From Actinomadura rupiterrae (GTDB taxonomy: Bacteria > Actinomycetota > Actinomycetes > Streptosporangiales > Streptosporangiaceae): a stretch of 64,000 bases of DNA. The number at the start of each line of letters is the position of its first letter. Position 1 is the first letter of the stretch. The position numbers and the translations under genes were made by a program. Below are positions 33,865-42,328 of the stretch, one piece after another. Where the stretch lies: positions 682,001 through 746,000 of the forward strand of contig NZ_JAMZEA010000005.1 of the NCBI RefSeq assembly GCF_024172125.1, given 5' to 3'. The notes beneath the pieces were generated by a model. That model was not told the DNA's origin. It searched no databases and saw nothing but the letters and a program-made list of their open reading frames with translations.

Positions 33865-35265
33865 TCAGGTCAGGACGTGGCGGAGGCGGTGAAGGGCTTC
33901 GGGGAGGTCGTCCAGGGTGATGGCGCCGTAGCCGAAGACCAGGCCGTTCACCGGGGGCTCGGTGACGGCGAAGTCGGAGAGCGGGAAGAGCGCCACGCCT
34001 TCGGCCTCGGCGGCGCGGACGGTCCGGATGTCGGAGGGGCCGGATAGCGTCGCGCTCAGGTGGAGACCGGCCGCGGACGGGATGGGGGTGAGGCGGTCGG
34101 CGAAGTCGGCGGCGAGGGCCGCGGCGATGTGCTCGTGGCGCTCCTCGTAGACGCGGCGGGACCGGCGGATGTGGCGGGCGAGGAGCCCCTCGTCGATGAA
34201 GCGCGCCAGGGCGGCCTGGACGGGCGGGTCGCCGTGCCAGGACGTGACGTGCCGGGCCATCCGGAGCGCCTCGTGCAGGGCGGGCGGCGCGACCAGGTAG
34301 CCGAGCCGCAGCACCGGGCGCATCAGCTTGGAGAAGGTGCCGAGGTAGAGGACGCGCCCGTCCTCGTCCAGGGACTGGAGCGGCTCGACCGGGCGGCCGC
34401 CGTAGCGGAACTCGGTGTCGTAGTCGTCCTCGATGACGACGACGTCGCGGCGGCGGGCCCAGTCGAGCAGGGCGCGGCGGCGCGGCAGCGACATCGGCAT
34501 GCCCATCGGGAACTGGTGGGACGGGGTGAGGTAGACGGCGCGGGCGTCGGGCGGGAGGGCGTCCACGCGCAGGCCCTCGGCGTCCACGGGGACGCCGGTC
34601 ACGCGCAGGCCCTGCGAGCGGAACAGCGTCGCGGCGGGCGGGTAGCCGGGGTCCTCGACGGCGACGACGTCGCCCGGTTCGAGCAGCACGCGCCCGATCA
34701 GGTCGAGCGCCTGCTGGATGCCGGACGTCACGACCACGTCGGACGCGCTCGCCCGGACCGACCGCGACACTCCCGCATGCCGCGCGATCGCCTCGCGCAG
34801 CACGGGCAGCCCGGCCGGGTCGCCGATGTCGTAGATCTTGGGACGCAGCTCGCCCGCGACCAGCCGCCGCCACGACTCGTAGGGGAACAGCCGCGTGTCG
34901 GGGAGGCCGGCGCGCAGGTCGTACGGGACGTCCCGGAGCCGGTCGGGCCAGGCGCGCAGGCCCGTCCAGACCTCGCGCGGGCGGAGCGGCGACGCGGCGG
35001 ACGGGCGGCGCGCCGGCGTCGGGACGGCCGACTCGCGGACGAACGTGCCCGCGCCGACGCGCGCCTCCAGGTAGCCCTCGGCGGCGAGCCGCTCGTAGAC
35101 GACCGAGACGGTGCCGCGCGACACGGCGAGGCGGCGGGCCAGCTCGCGGGTCGGCGGCAGCGCCTCACCCGCGCGCAGCCGCCCGTCCAGGACGGCGTCC
35201 CTGAGCTGCCGGTACAGGCTTCCGGTGAGGTCGCGGCGGTCGTCCAGGGTGATGTGCAGCTCCAC
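33865..35265 (-). CDS. MocR/PdxR-type regulator (GntR HTH fused to aminotransferase domain)
   Basis: 466 residues. The N-terminal GntR winged helix (1-75: LTGSLYRQLRDAVLDGRLRA; LPPTRELARRLAVSRGTVSV) is fused to a fold-type I aminotransferase domain (115-460). The PLP lysine is in YLGTFSKLMRPVLRLGY, and substrate-site motifs DYDTEFRYGGRP and SGIQQALDLI are present. Such proteins bind PLP or an amino compound and switch nearby genes; catalysis is usually lost. Divergent from the DinB-like gene, with ATTGGCCT/ATTGGCTC direct repeats between them. Confidence 0.92.
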   Translation of the reverse strand: MELHITLDDRRDLTGSLYRQLRDAVLDGRLRAGEALPPTRELARRLAVSRGTVSVVYERLAAEGYLEARVGAGTFVRESAVPTPARRPSAASPLRPREVWTGLRAWPDRLRDVPYDLRAGLPDTRLFPYESWRRLVAGELRPKIYDIGDPAGLPVLREAIARHAGVSRSVRASASDVVVTSGIQQALDLIGRVLLEPGDVVAVEDPGYPPAATLFRSQGLRVTGVPVDAEGLRVDALPPDARAVYLTPSHQFPMGMPMSLPRRRALLDWARRRDVVVIEDDYDTEFRYGGRPVEPLQSLDEDGRVLYLGTFSKLMRPVLRLGYLVAPPALHEALRMARHVTSWHGDPPVQAALARFIDEGLLARHIRRSRRVYEERHEHIAAALAADFADRLTPIPSAAGLHLSATLSGPSDIRTVRAAEAEGVALFPLSDFAVTEPPVNGLVFGYGAITLDDLPEALHRLRHVLT

Positions 35266-35279
35266 GCCGCGCAGTCTAG

Positions 35280-35311
35280 ATTGGCCTAGTAAGGCAGGTC
35301 GATATTGGCTC
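35280..35311. promoter_or_regulatory. Direct repeat, candidate MocR operator
   Basis: ATTGGCCT (35280-35287) and ATTGGCTC (35304-35311) are direct repeats with a 24-bp period in the 82 bp between the divergent MocR and DinB-like genes. MocR/PdxR proteins commonly bind such direct repeats about two helical turns apart. The assignment is positional. Confidence 0.6.
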
Positions 35312-35347
35312 TGTACGTGGGCCTTTGAGGGTCCCTACGGTGGACGC

Positions 35348-35965
35348 ATGGACGTGCTGACCGACCTGCTCACCTCGGATTTCCGCGACCTGGACCGCCG
35401 GGCGCTCGACTTCTTCGCCTCCCTGACCGCCAAGATCGGGCCCGCCGATCTCGCCCGCCCGACGCCCTGCCCGGACTGGACGCTGTACGGCCTGCTGCGG
35501 CACCAGGTCAGCCAGGACATCGGCTTCGCGGCGGCGGCGCGCGGCGAGGGCGGCACCCTCGCGGAGTGGCGGGGCGGCTCGCTCGGCGACGACCCGCACG
35601 CGGCGGTCGTCGCGTCCGGTCGGCTGGTCACGGAGGCGTTCGCGGACGACGGCGTCCTGACCCGCGAGTTCGCCCTGCCGGAGGTGCGCGACGGCGGCGC
35701 GTTCCCCGGCGCTCTGGCGATCACGTTCCACGTGGTCGACCTGGTCGTGCACGCCTGGGACGTCGCGGCCACGCTCGGCCTCCCCTGGGAGCCGGACGCG
35801 GACCTGGTCGAGGCGTCGCTGAAGGTCGCCCAGATCGTCCCGGACGATCCGGAGTCGCGCCGTCCGGGCGAGAGCTTCGGCCCGTCCCTTCCCGCGGACG
35901 GCCCCGACCTGCGCGAGCGCCTCCTCCGCATGCTCGGCCGCGACCCGCACTGGCGCCCGGCCTGA
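35348..35965 (+). CDS. TIGR03086-family protein (DinB-like, mycothiol-dependent-enzyme fold)
   Basis: 205 residues. The pattern 'P-T-P-C-P-D-W-T-L-Y-G-L-L-R-H' (PTPCPDWTLYGLLRHQV) near 40 and 'FHVVDLVVHAWDVAATLGLP' near 127 define the TIGR03086/maleylpyruvate-isomerase-like group of DinB proteins. The three His positions (RHQV; FHVVD; VHAWD) fit the metal-binding triad. Enzymes of this fold use mycothiol, the actinobacterial thiol; the actual reaction here is unknown. Divergent from mocR, which may control it. Confidence 0.85.
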   Translation: MDVLTDLLTSDFRDLDRRALDFFASLTAKIGPADLARPTPCPDWTLYGLLRHQVSQDIGFAAAARGEGGTLAEWRGGSLGDDPHAAVVASGRLVTEAFADDGVLTREFALPEVRDGGAFPGALAITFHVVDLVVHAWDVAATLGLPWEPDADLVEASLKVAQIVPDDPESRRPGESFGPSLPADGPDLRERLLRMLGRDPHWRPA

Positions 35966-35992
35966 TCCCGAACCGGCGTCCGACCGGCGACG

Positions 35993-36367
35993 CTAGTCGT
36001 CTTCGGGGACGCCCTTGCCGCTGTAGAAGGAGATCTTCCATTTGATCTTCTTCTGCTGGGCGCGGAGCAGCCGGATCTGCGCCTCGACGCGGCGGTCGTG
36101 GTCCTGGAGGAGTTCGAGGCGCTCGGCGAAGGTCTCCTGGCCGCCGCGGGCCAGCTCGGAGTAGCGGAGCATCTCGGCGATGGGCATGCCGGTCTCGCGC
36201 AGGCAGCGCAGCATGCCGAGCCAGCTGAGGTCGTCGTCGCTGAACACCCGCCGTCCGGACGCGTTGCGCGCGATCCCGCCCAGCAGGCCGATCTTCTCGT
36301 AGTACCGGAGCGTGTCGATGCTGAAACCGCTCTTCTCGGCGGTCTCGGCCGGGGAGTAGGAACTCAC
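35993..36367 (-). CDS. MerR-family transcriptional regulator
   Basis: 124 residues. The winged helix (about 4-70) reads SPAETAEKSGFSIDTLRYYE, KIGLL, then N-A-S-G-R-R-V-F-S-D-D-D-L-S-W-L. A coiled-coil dimer helix (80-110: TFAERLELLQDHDRRVEAQI) and a basic tail follow. No Cys is present, so it is not a metal or SoxR-type sensor; the length fits small-molecule MerR proteins. The GTG start lies at the predicted transcription start. It probably controls itself and the divergent F420-oxidoreductase through two 20-bp palindromes, each inside a 19-bp promoter spacer. Confidence 0.92.
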   Translation of the reverse strand: MSSYSPAETAEKSGFSIDTLRYYEKIGLLGGIARNASGRRVFSDDDLSWLGMLRCLRETGMPIAEMLRYSELARGGQETFAERLELLQDHDRRVEAQIRLLRAQQKKIKWKISFYSGKGVPEDD

Positions 36368-36373
36368 CGGGTC

Positions 36374-36444
36374 AGGATTTCACCTGGAGTCCGCTCCAGG
36401 TCAACAGGGGCCCTTGACCTGGAGTGCGCTCCAGGTCCGAGACT
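36374..36444. promoter_or_regulatory. Divergent MerR-type promoters with two 20-bp palindromes
   Basis: Palindromes ACCTGGAGTCCGCTCCAGGT (36382-36401) and ACCTGGAGTGCGCTCCAGGT (36417-36436) have centres 35 bp apart. Each fills an unusually long 19-bp spacer: rightward -35 TTGACC at 36414-36419 with -10-like GAGACT at 36439-36444; leftward -35 TTGACC at 36404-36399 with -10-like AATCCT at 36379-36374. Both predicted start sites fall on or next to a start codon. Confidence 0.85.
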
Positions 36445-36451
36445 CGGAACC

Positions 36452-37321
36452 ATGCGCATCGGACTTCAGGTACCCAGCTTCACCTTCCCCGGCGGCCCCG
36501 AGCGGATCGCGCCGGAGTTCGCCCGGATCGCCCGCGACGCCGACCAGGGCGGGCTCGACTCGCTGTGGGTGATGGACCACTTCTTCCAGATCCAGTCGGT
36601 CGGCCCCGCCGAGGACCCCATGCTGGAGGGCTACTCGGCGCTCGCCTACGCGGCGGCGCTCACCGAGCGCATCACGCTCGGCACGATGGTGACCGGGGTG
36701 AGCTACCGGTCCCCCGGCCTGCTGGTCAAGACCGTCACCACGCTGGACGTGCTGTCCGGCGGGCGCGCCTGGCTCGGTGTCGGCGCGGCGTGGAACGACG
36801 AGGAGTCGCGCGGCCTCGGCCTGTACTTCCCGCCGACGGCCGAGCGGTTCGAGCTGCTGGAGGACACGCTCCGGCTCGCCCACCAGATGTGGAAGGGCGA
36901 CGACGCGCCGTTCCACGGCGCGAAGGTCACCGCGGAGCGCCCGCTGAACTCGCCGCAGTCGGTGCGGCGCCCGCACCCGCCGATCCTGGTCGGCGGCATG
37001 GGCGAGAAGAAGACGCTGCGGTTCGTCGCGAAGTACGCCGACGCCTGCAACATCTTCGACGGCGACCAACTCCCGCATAAGCTGGACGTGCTGCGCGAGC
37101 ACTGCGAGCGCGAGGGCCGGGACTACGCCGAGATCGAGAAGACGTCCCTGACCCTGCTCCCGGACGACGCGTCCCCGGCCCAGGCCCTCGACACGGCCGG
37201 ACGCCTCGCCGAGGCGGGCATCGACCAGGTGATCTTCTCCCAGCGTCCCGGCACCGACATCGCGGGCGTCCTCTCCGAGGCCCGTTCCCAAGCCGAAAAG
37301 ATCGTCCCCGCGGGCCGCTGA
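36452..37321 (+). CDS. LLM-class F420-dependent oxidoreductase
   Basis: 289 residues, luciferase-like TIM barrel. Family marks: MRIGLQVPSFTFPGG, GLDSLWVMDHFFQ near 37-49, TLGTMVTGVSYRSPGLLVK near 80-98, GAAWNDEESRGLGLYFPPTA, and the Rv1855c-like PHPPILVGGMGEKKTLRFVA. Such proteins use F420H2 (or FMNH2 in relatives) to reduce or oxidise small carbonyl or enoyl compounds; substrate unknown. The ATG is 7 bases from the -10 end, so the mRNA is probably leaderless. Controlled by the divergent MerR protein. Confidence 0.9.
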   Translation: MRIGLQVPSFTFPGGPERIAPEFARIARDADQGGLDSLWVMDHFFQIQSVGPAEDPMLEGYSALAYAAALTERITLGTMVTGVSYRSPGLLVKTVTTLDVLSGGRAWLGVGAAWNDEESRGLGLYFPPTAERFELLEDTLRLAHQMWKGDDAPFHGAKVTAERPLNSPQSVRRPHPPILVGGMGEKKTLRFVAKYADACNIFDGDQLPHKLDVLREHCEREGRDYAEIEKTSLTLLPDDASPAQALDTAGRLAEAGIDQVIFSQRPGTDIAGVLSEARSQAEKIVPAGR

Positions 37322-37359
37322 CCTCCGGCCCGCGGCGCCGGGGCTTTAGGGTCGGGGAT

Positions 37360-38649
37360 ATGCGTTCGTTCCGCCAGACCGGGACCGTCGTCACCGGCCA
37401 CCGCTTCCTCGTCCCGCTCGATCACGACGCCCCGGACGGGCCGCGGATCGAGGTGTTCGCCCGCGAGGTCGTCGCGACCGCGCACGCCGGTCGCGGCGAC
37501 CTGCCGTGGCTGCTGTTCCTTCAGGGCGGGCCGGGGTACGGCGGGCCGCGGTTCGCCGGCCGGGAGGGCTGGCTCGACCGGGCGCTGGAGGACTACCGCG
37601 TCCTGCTGCTGGACCAGCGCGGCACCGGGCTGTCCACGCCGGTGACGGCGCGGCGGGTCGCGGCGCTCGGCAAGCCGGAGGAGCAGGCCCGCTACCTGGC
37701 CCGGTTCCGCGCCGACTCGATCGTGCTGGATGCCGAGCTGGTCCGGCGCGAGCTGCTCGGCGACGTCCCGTGGACGGTCCTCGGGCAGAGCTTCGGCGGG
37801 TTCTGCGCGCACACCTACCTGTCGTTCGCGGCGGAGGGCGTCCGGGAGGCGCTGGTCACGGGCGGGACGCCCGGCCTGACCGCCACCGCCGAGGACGTCT
37901 ACCGGCGGACGTACCCGCGCGTCGCCGCCAAGAACGCCGCCTTCTACGAGCGCTACCCGGACGACGTGGACCTCGTCCGCGACATCGCGCGCCGCCTCGC
38001 GGGGCACGACGAGCGGCTGCCGAACGGGCGCCGCCTCACGGTCGAGGGCTTCCAGTCGCTCGGCCTGATGCTCGGCACCGGGACCGGCGCGGACCGCCTG
38101 CACTACCTGCTCGAACTCGCCTTCGCCGACGGCGGGCCCGAGCTGTCGCCGGTCTTCCTGGAGGAGGTCGGGACGCACCTGAGCCACACCGACGCGCCGA
38201 TCCACATCGTCCTGCACGAGCCGCTCTACGCGCAGGGCGGGCAGTCGACCCGCTGGGCGGCGCAGCGCCTCCGCGCCGAGTTCCCCGAGTTCGCCCCGGA
38301 CCCGGACGGCCCCGGGCCGCTGCTGTTCACCGGCGAGATGATCTATCCCTGGATGGTCGCGGACGACCCGTCCCTCGCCCCGCTCCGCGAGGCCGCCGAC
38401 CTGCTCGCCGAGCGCGCCGACTGGCCCGCCCTGTACGACCCGGCCCGGCTGCGCGGCAACGAGGTCCCGGTGTCCGCCGCCGTCTACCACGACGACATGT
38501 ACGTCGATTTCGGCCTGTCCATGGAGACGATCGGCGCCGTCCCCAACGCACGGGCCTGGGTGACCAACAAGTGGGAGCACGACGGGCTGCGGGTGAGCGG
38601 CGGCAAGGTCCTCGACCGCCTGATCCGGATGTCCCGCGGCGAGGCCTGA
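37360..38649 (+). CDS. Alpha/beta hydrolase, S33 proline iminopeptidase-like
   Basis: 429 residues. The oxyanion-hole motif LQGGPGYGGPR is near 54-64, LLDQRGTGLS near 83-92, nucleophile elbow GQSFGGFCAHT near 143 (Ser), and a late His in KWEHDGLR. The order and spacing match prolyl aminopeptidases, which release N-terminal proline from peptides. No signal peptide, so it is cytoplasmic. It lies 38 bp behind the F420-oxidoreductase and ends 3 bp from the convergent oligopeptide-transport operon, a sensible peptide-use pairing. Confidence 0.9.
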   Translation: MRSFRQTGTVVTGHRFLVPLDHDAPDGPRIEVFAREVVATAHAGRGDLPWLLFLQGGPGYGGPRFAGREGWLDRALEDYRVLLLDQRGTGLSTPVTARRVAALGKPEEQARYLARFRADSIVLDAELVRRELLGDVPWTVLGQSFGGFCAHTYLSFAAEGVREALVTGGTPGLTATAEDVYRRTYPRVAAKNAAFYERYPDDVDLVRDIARRLAGHDERLPNGRRLTVEGFQSLGLMLGTGTGADRLHYLLELAFADGGPELSPVFLEEVGTHLSHTDAPIHIVLHEPLYAQGGQSTRWAAQRLRAEFPEFAPDPDGPGPLLFTGEMIYPWMVADDPSLAPLREAADLLAERADWPALYDPARLRGNEVPVSAAVYHDDMYVDFGLSMETIGAVPNARAWVTNKWEHDGLRVSGGKVLDRLIRMSRGEA

Positions 38650-38652
38650 CCG

Positions 38653-40317
38653 TCAGGTCGCGGGCGTGAGGGCGGCCAGCTTCGGGACGGCGGCCAGGAG
38701 GGCCCGGGTGTAGGGGTCCTCGGGCTGGTCGTAGACGGTGTCGACGTCGCCGAGGGTGACGACGCGTCCGGCGCGCATGACCGCGACGCGGTCGCTGACC
38801 TGCCGGACCACGGCGAGGTCGTGCGATACGAACAGCAGCGCGAGGTCGCGTTCGGCGCGCAGCTCGGCGAGCAGCGCGAGGATCTGCGCCTGCGTCGAGA
38901 CGTCCAGGGACGTCACGGGCTCGTCGCAGACCAGCAGGCGCGGGTCCGGCGCGAGCGCGCGGGCGATGCCGACGCGCTGGCGCTGCCCGCCGGAGAATTC
39001 GTGCGGGTAGGCGCCGTAGCGGTCCGGGTCGAGTCCGACGCGGTCCATCAGGTCGCGGGCGCGGCGCTCGGCGTCGGGCTCGCCGAGGACGCGCAGCGGG
39101 TCGGCGATGCTGTCGCCGACCGTGCGGCGCGGGTTGAGCGAGGCCAGCGGGTCCTGGAACACCATCTGCAGGTCGCGGCGCAGGGGGCGCAGCTCGCGGG
39201 CGGGGAGCCGGGTGACGTCGCGTCCGGCGAACTCGATCGTCCCGGCGGACGGCGCGAGCAGCCGGACGATCAGCCGCGCGAGGGTCGTCTTGCCGCTGCC
39301 GCTCTCCCCCACGACGCCGAGCACCTCGCCGGGAGCGACCTCCAGAGACACGCCGTCCACGGCCGGAACCACGCGCCGCCGCAATGGCGGTCCGAGCCGG
39401 AACTCCCGGCGTAGCCCGCTGATGCGCAGCAGCGATTCCTGGGGACTGTCCGCCTGTTCGGGCGGCGGCGTCCGCGACGTCACCACGGCCGGGCGCGGGG
39501 TGTCCAGGCGTGGGACGGCTTCGAGCAGCTCCCGCGTGTAGGCGGCGGACGGCGTGCGCAGGACGGTCTCGACCGGGCCGTGCTCGACGGTCTTCCCGGC
39601 GCGCATGACCAGGATGTCGTCGGCGGTCTCGGCGACCACGCCGAAGTCGTGGCTGACCAGCAGCAGCGCCATGCCGGTCTCCTCGCGCAGCTCGTCCAGC
39701 AGGGTGAGCAGCCGGGCCTGGACGGTCACGTCGAGGGCGGTGGTCGGCTCGTCCGCGACGAGCACGCGCGGTTCGAGGGCCAGCGCCATCGCGATCAGCG
39801 CGCGCTGGACCATGCCGCCGGAGAACTCGTGCGGATGGGCGCGGGCGCGGCGCGACGCGTCCGGGATGCCGACGCGGTCCAGTACCTCGACGGCCTTGGC
39901 GGCGGCGGCGCGGCGGGTCGCGCCGGTGTGCACGCGGTAGACCTCGGCGATCTGGTCGCCGACGCGCAGGTAGGGGTCGAGCGAGGACAGCGGGTCCTGG
40001 AAGACCATGGCGATCCGGCCGCCGCGCAGCCGCCGCAGCTCGGCGTCGGACGCGGCGAGCACGTCCGTGCCGTCCACCCGGACCTCGCCGGTGACGTCCG
40101 CGCCGGTGTGCAGGCGGGACAGGGCGAGCGCGAGGCTGCTCTTGCCGGACCCCGACTCGCCGACCACGCCGAGCGCGCGGCCGGGTTCGAGGTCGAAGGA
40201 GACGCCGCCGACCGCCTCGCGGTCGCCGAACCGCACCCGCAGGTCGCGGACGGAGAGGACGGGGGCCGTGGCAGCTTCGCCCACCGGGGTCATGGGGGCT
40301 TCGCTCACCGGGGTCAT
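38653..40317 (-). CDS. Oligopeptide/dipeptide ABC transporter, fused double ATP-binding protein (DppD-DppF)
   Basis: 554 residues with two nucleotide-binding domains in one chain. The first (about 20-265) has GESGSGKSS, FSGGM and VLVADEPTTALDV; the second (about 300-540) has GESGSGKTT, FSGGQRQRVGIARAL and LLVCDEPVTSLDV, each with oligo/dpp C-terminal extensions (DPYTRALLAA). Fusion of DppD and DppF is common in actinomycetes. The ATG overlaps the permease stop (ATGA). A 24-bp tandem copy of the start region gives a second in-frame ATG (codon 9), so initiation may occur at either. Confidence 0.93.
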   Translation of the reverse strand: MTPVSEAPMTPVGEAATAPVLSVRDLRVRFGDREAVGGVSFDLEPGRALGVVGESGSGKSSLALALSRLHTGADVTGEVRVDGTDVLAASDAELRRLRGGRIAMVFQDPLSSLDPYLRVGDQIAEVYRVHTGATRRAAAAKAVEVLDRVGIPDASRRARAHPHEFSGGMVQRALIAMALALEPRVLVADEPTTALDVTVQARLLTLLDELREETGMALLLVSHDFGVVAETADDILVMRAGKTVEHGPVETVLRTPSAAYTRELLEAVPRLDTPRPAVVTSRTPPPEQADSPQESLLRISGLRREFRLGPPLRRRVVPAVDGVSLEVAPGEVLGVVGESGSGKTTLARLIVRLLAPSAGTIEFAGRDVTRLPARELRPLRRDLQMVFQDPLASLNPRRTVGDSIADPLRVLGEPDAERRARDLMDRVGLDPDRYGAYPHEFSGGQRQRVGIARALAPDPRLLVCDEPVTSLDVSTQAQILALLAELRAERDLALLFVSHDLAVVRQVSDRVAVMRAGRVVTLGDVDTVYDQPEDPYTRALLAAVPKLAALTPAT

Positions 40318-40321
40318 GCGA
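40274..40321. repeat. 24-bp tandem duplication of a translation start
   Basis: Two 24-bp units (40274-40297, 40298-40321) each hold a GGGGTCAT segment, that is, a start codon for the leftward ATPase gene. They differ at three positions and encode MTPVSEAP and MTPVGEAA. Confidence 0.9.
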
Positions 40322-41303
40322 GCTTCACTCTCGGGTCGATGGCGGCGTGCAGCAGGTCCGCGACGGCGTTGGCGAGCACGACGGCGGTCCCGGCGAGCAG
40401 CGTGACGCCGGTGATGACGGGCAGGTCGACGCTGGTCGAGGCCTCGACGGCGAGCTTGCCGATGCCGGGCAGGCCGAACATGCTCTCGGTGAGCATCGCC
40501 GACACGATGATCGTGGCGAGCTCCACGGCGGTGATGGTCGCGACCGGGGCGAGCGCGCCGCGCAGCGCGTGCCGCCGGACGACCTGCCGCTCGGGCACGC
40601 CGTACGCGCGGAACGTCCGGATGTGGTCCTCGGCGAGCGTCTCCAGCGTGCCCGCGCGGGCGACGCGGGCGAACAGCGCCGCCTCGATGAGCGCCAGCGC
40701 GCACCACGGCAGGACGAGGTTGCGCGCCCATTCCGCCGGGTTCTCGGTCAGCGGCACGTAGCTGGGGAACGGCAGCACCTTCAGCCAGGCGCAGAACACC
40801 AGCAGCAGGATCAGCCCGATCAGGAACACCGGCGTCGAGAACCCGAGCAGCGTCACGCCGGTGAGCAGGCGCTCCACGAACGTCCCGCGCCGCAGCGCCG
40901 ACAGCAGTCCCGCGCCGACGCCGAGCACCAGCGCCAGGACGAGCGCGCCGAGCGTCAGCGACGCCGACACCGGCAGCCGGTCCAGCAGCAGGTTCGTCAC
41001 GGGCTGGTCGGACTGGAACGAGTAGCCGAGGCAGGGCGCGGCGCAATGGTTCACGTCCGGTCCGGACGAGTAGTCGCGGCCGACCACGACACCTTGCAGG
41101 AAGTGCCAGTACTGGAGGTAGACCGCCTGGTCGAGGCCGAGCTTGTGCCGGGTGACGACGAGCTGGTCCGGCCCGCAGCGCTTGCCGCACGCGAGCACGG
41201 CCGGGTCGCCGGGCATCAGGTAGAACAGGCCGTAGACGATCGCCGACATCACCAGCAGCACCGCGACCGTCGCGAGCAGGCGCCGCACCAGGAACCAGAT
41301 CAC
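40314..41303 (-). CDS. Oligopeptide/dipeptide ABC transporter permease (DppB type)
   Basis: 329 residues, six helices. The N-terminal helix (MIWFLVRRLLATVAVLLVMS) and large external loop (35-100, with four Cys) are DppB/OppB features. The EAA loop reads RAYGVPERQVVRRHALRGAL, then TEYMFGLPGIGKL-type sequence (TESMFGLPGIGKLAVEAST). It pairs with the DppC-like gene 25 bp upstream. The four Cys in the external loop (C-G-K-R-C and CAAPC) are more than usual and may form disulfides. Confidence 0.92.
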   Translation of the reverse strand: MIWFLVRRLLATVAVLLVMSAIVYGLFYLMPGDPAVLACGKRCGPDQLVVTRHKLGLDQAVYLQYWHFLQGVVVGRDYSSGPDVNHCAAPCLGYSFQSDQPVTNLLLDRLPVSASLTLGALVLALVLGVGAGLLSALRRGTFVERLLTGVTLLGFSTPVFLIGLILLLVFCAWLKVLPFPSYVPLTENPAEWARNLVLPWCALALIEAALFARVARAGTLETLAEDHIRTFRAYGVPERQVVRRHALRGALAPVATITAVELATIIVSAMLTESMFGLPGIGKLAVEASTSVDLPVITGVTLLAGTAVVLANAVADLLHAAIDPRVKLA

Positions 41304-41328
41304 GCGCCCGTCCTTCTCAACGTGGTGC

Positions 41329-42318
41329 TCATACGCGGGTGCTCCGGGGGTCCAGGGCGCGGCGGACGCCGTCGGCGAACAGGGAGAAGGCCAGCAGGGT
41401 CACCAGCAGCAGCCCGCCGGGGACGATCACGTAGGCCGGGTCGGTCTGGAACCAGGTGGTCGAGGTGGAGAGCATCTGCCCCCAGGACGGCGTCGGCGGC
41501 CGGACGCCGGCGCCGAGGAACGACAGGCCCGCCTCGCTGACGATGTTGCTCGGCACCTTGAGCGCGGCGAGCACCATGAGCGGCGTGGTCAGGCCGGGCA
41601 GGATCTCGCGCAGCGCGATCCGGACGGGCCCGACACCCGCCAGGCGCGCGGCGTCCACGTAATCGCGGGTGCGCAGGGACATCGCCTGCGCGCGGGTGAC
41701 GCGGGCGACGTTGCCCCAGTTCACGGCCGTGATCGCCAGCGCGACCAGGACGGGCCGGGGCACCGACTGCGGGACGATCGCCAGCAGCGCGAGGGCCAGC
41801 AGCAGCGACGGGAACGCGATCGCGATCTCGATCACGCGTCCGGCGACCGCGTCCACCCGGGGGCCGCCGAGCCCGGCGGCGAGGCCGATCGCGATGCCGA
41901 CGACCAGCTCCAGGGCGGTCGCGGCGAGCGCGACGCCGAGCGAGACGCGGGCGCCGTAGACGATCCGGGCGAACACGTCCCGGCCGGTGCCCGGCTCGAC
42001 GCCGAGCCAGTGGTCCGCGCCGATCCCGCCGAACGCGCCGTGCGGGACGCCGCCGCGCGCCGAGTCGAGCAGCTGGCTGTGGAAGGTCGTCGCGTCCTGG
42101 CCCTCCAGCGCGGTGAGCAGCGGCGCGGCGAGCGCGACCAGGACCAGCAGGCCGACCAGGACGAGCGCGGCGAGGGCGGAGCGGTCGGCGCGGAGCCGCC
42201 GCCAGGCCCCGCCGCGCCGGGACGGAACCGGGTCCGTCCCGGCGGCGGGTACCGGCTCCTCGCCGGGGGCGAGTACCGGGTCCGCGCCAGCGGCAAGCTC
42301 GCTGTCGAACAGGGTCAC
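41329..42318 (-). CDS. Oligopeptide/dipeptide ABC transporter permease (DppC type)
   Basis: 329 residues. A Pro/Glu-rich N-terminus (1-35) with 'ADPVLAPGEEPVPAAGTDPV' repeats precedes the first helix (ALAALVLVGLLVLVALAAPL). The external segment HWLGVEPGTGRDVFARIVYG and EAA loop RTRDYVDAARLAGVGPVRIA, then SFLGAGVRPPTPSWGQML, are standard for DppC/OppC. Second gene of the operon, 10 bp after the binding-protein gene. It forms the peptide channel with the DppB-like permease. Confidence 0.92.
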   Translation of the reverse strand: MTLFDSELAAGADPVLAPGEEPVPAAGTDPVPSRRGGAWRRLRADRSALAALVLVGLLVLVALAAPLLTALEGQDATTFHSQLLDSARGGVPHGAFGGIGADHWLGVEPGTGRDVFARIVYGARVSLGVALAATALELVVGIAIGLAAGLGGPRVDAVAGRVIEIAIAFPSLLLALALLAIVPQSVPRPVLVALAITAVNWGNVARVTRAQAMSLRTRDYVDAARLAGVGPVRIALREILPGLTTPLMVLAALKVPSNIVSEAGLSFLGAGVRPPTPSWGQMLSTSTTWFQTDPAYVIVPGGLLLVTLLAFSLFADGVRRALDPRSTRV

Positions 42319-42328
42319 GGCGCGGCCG

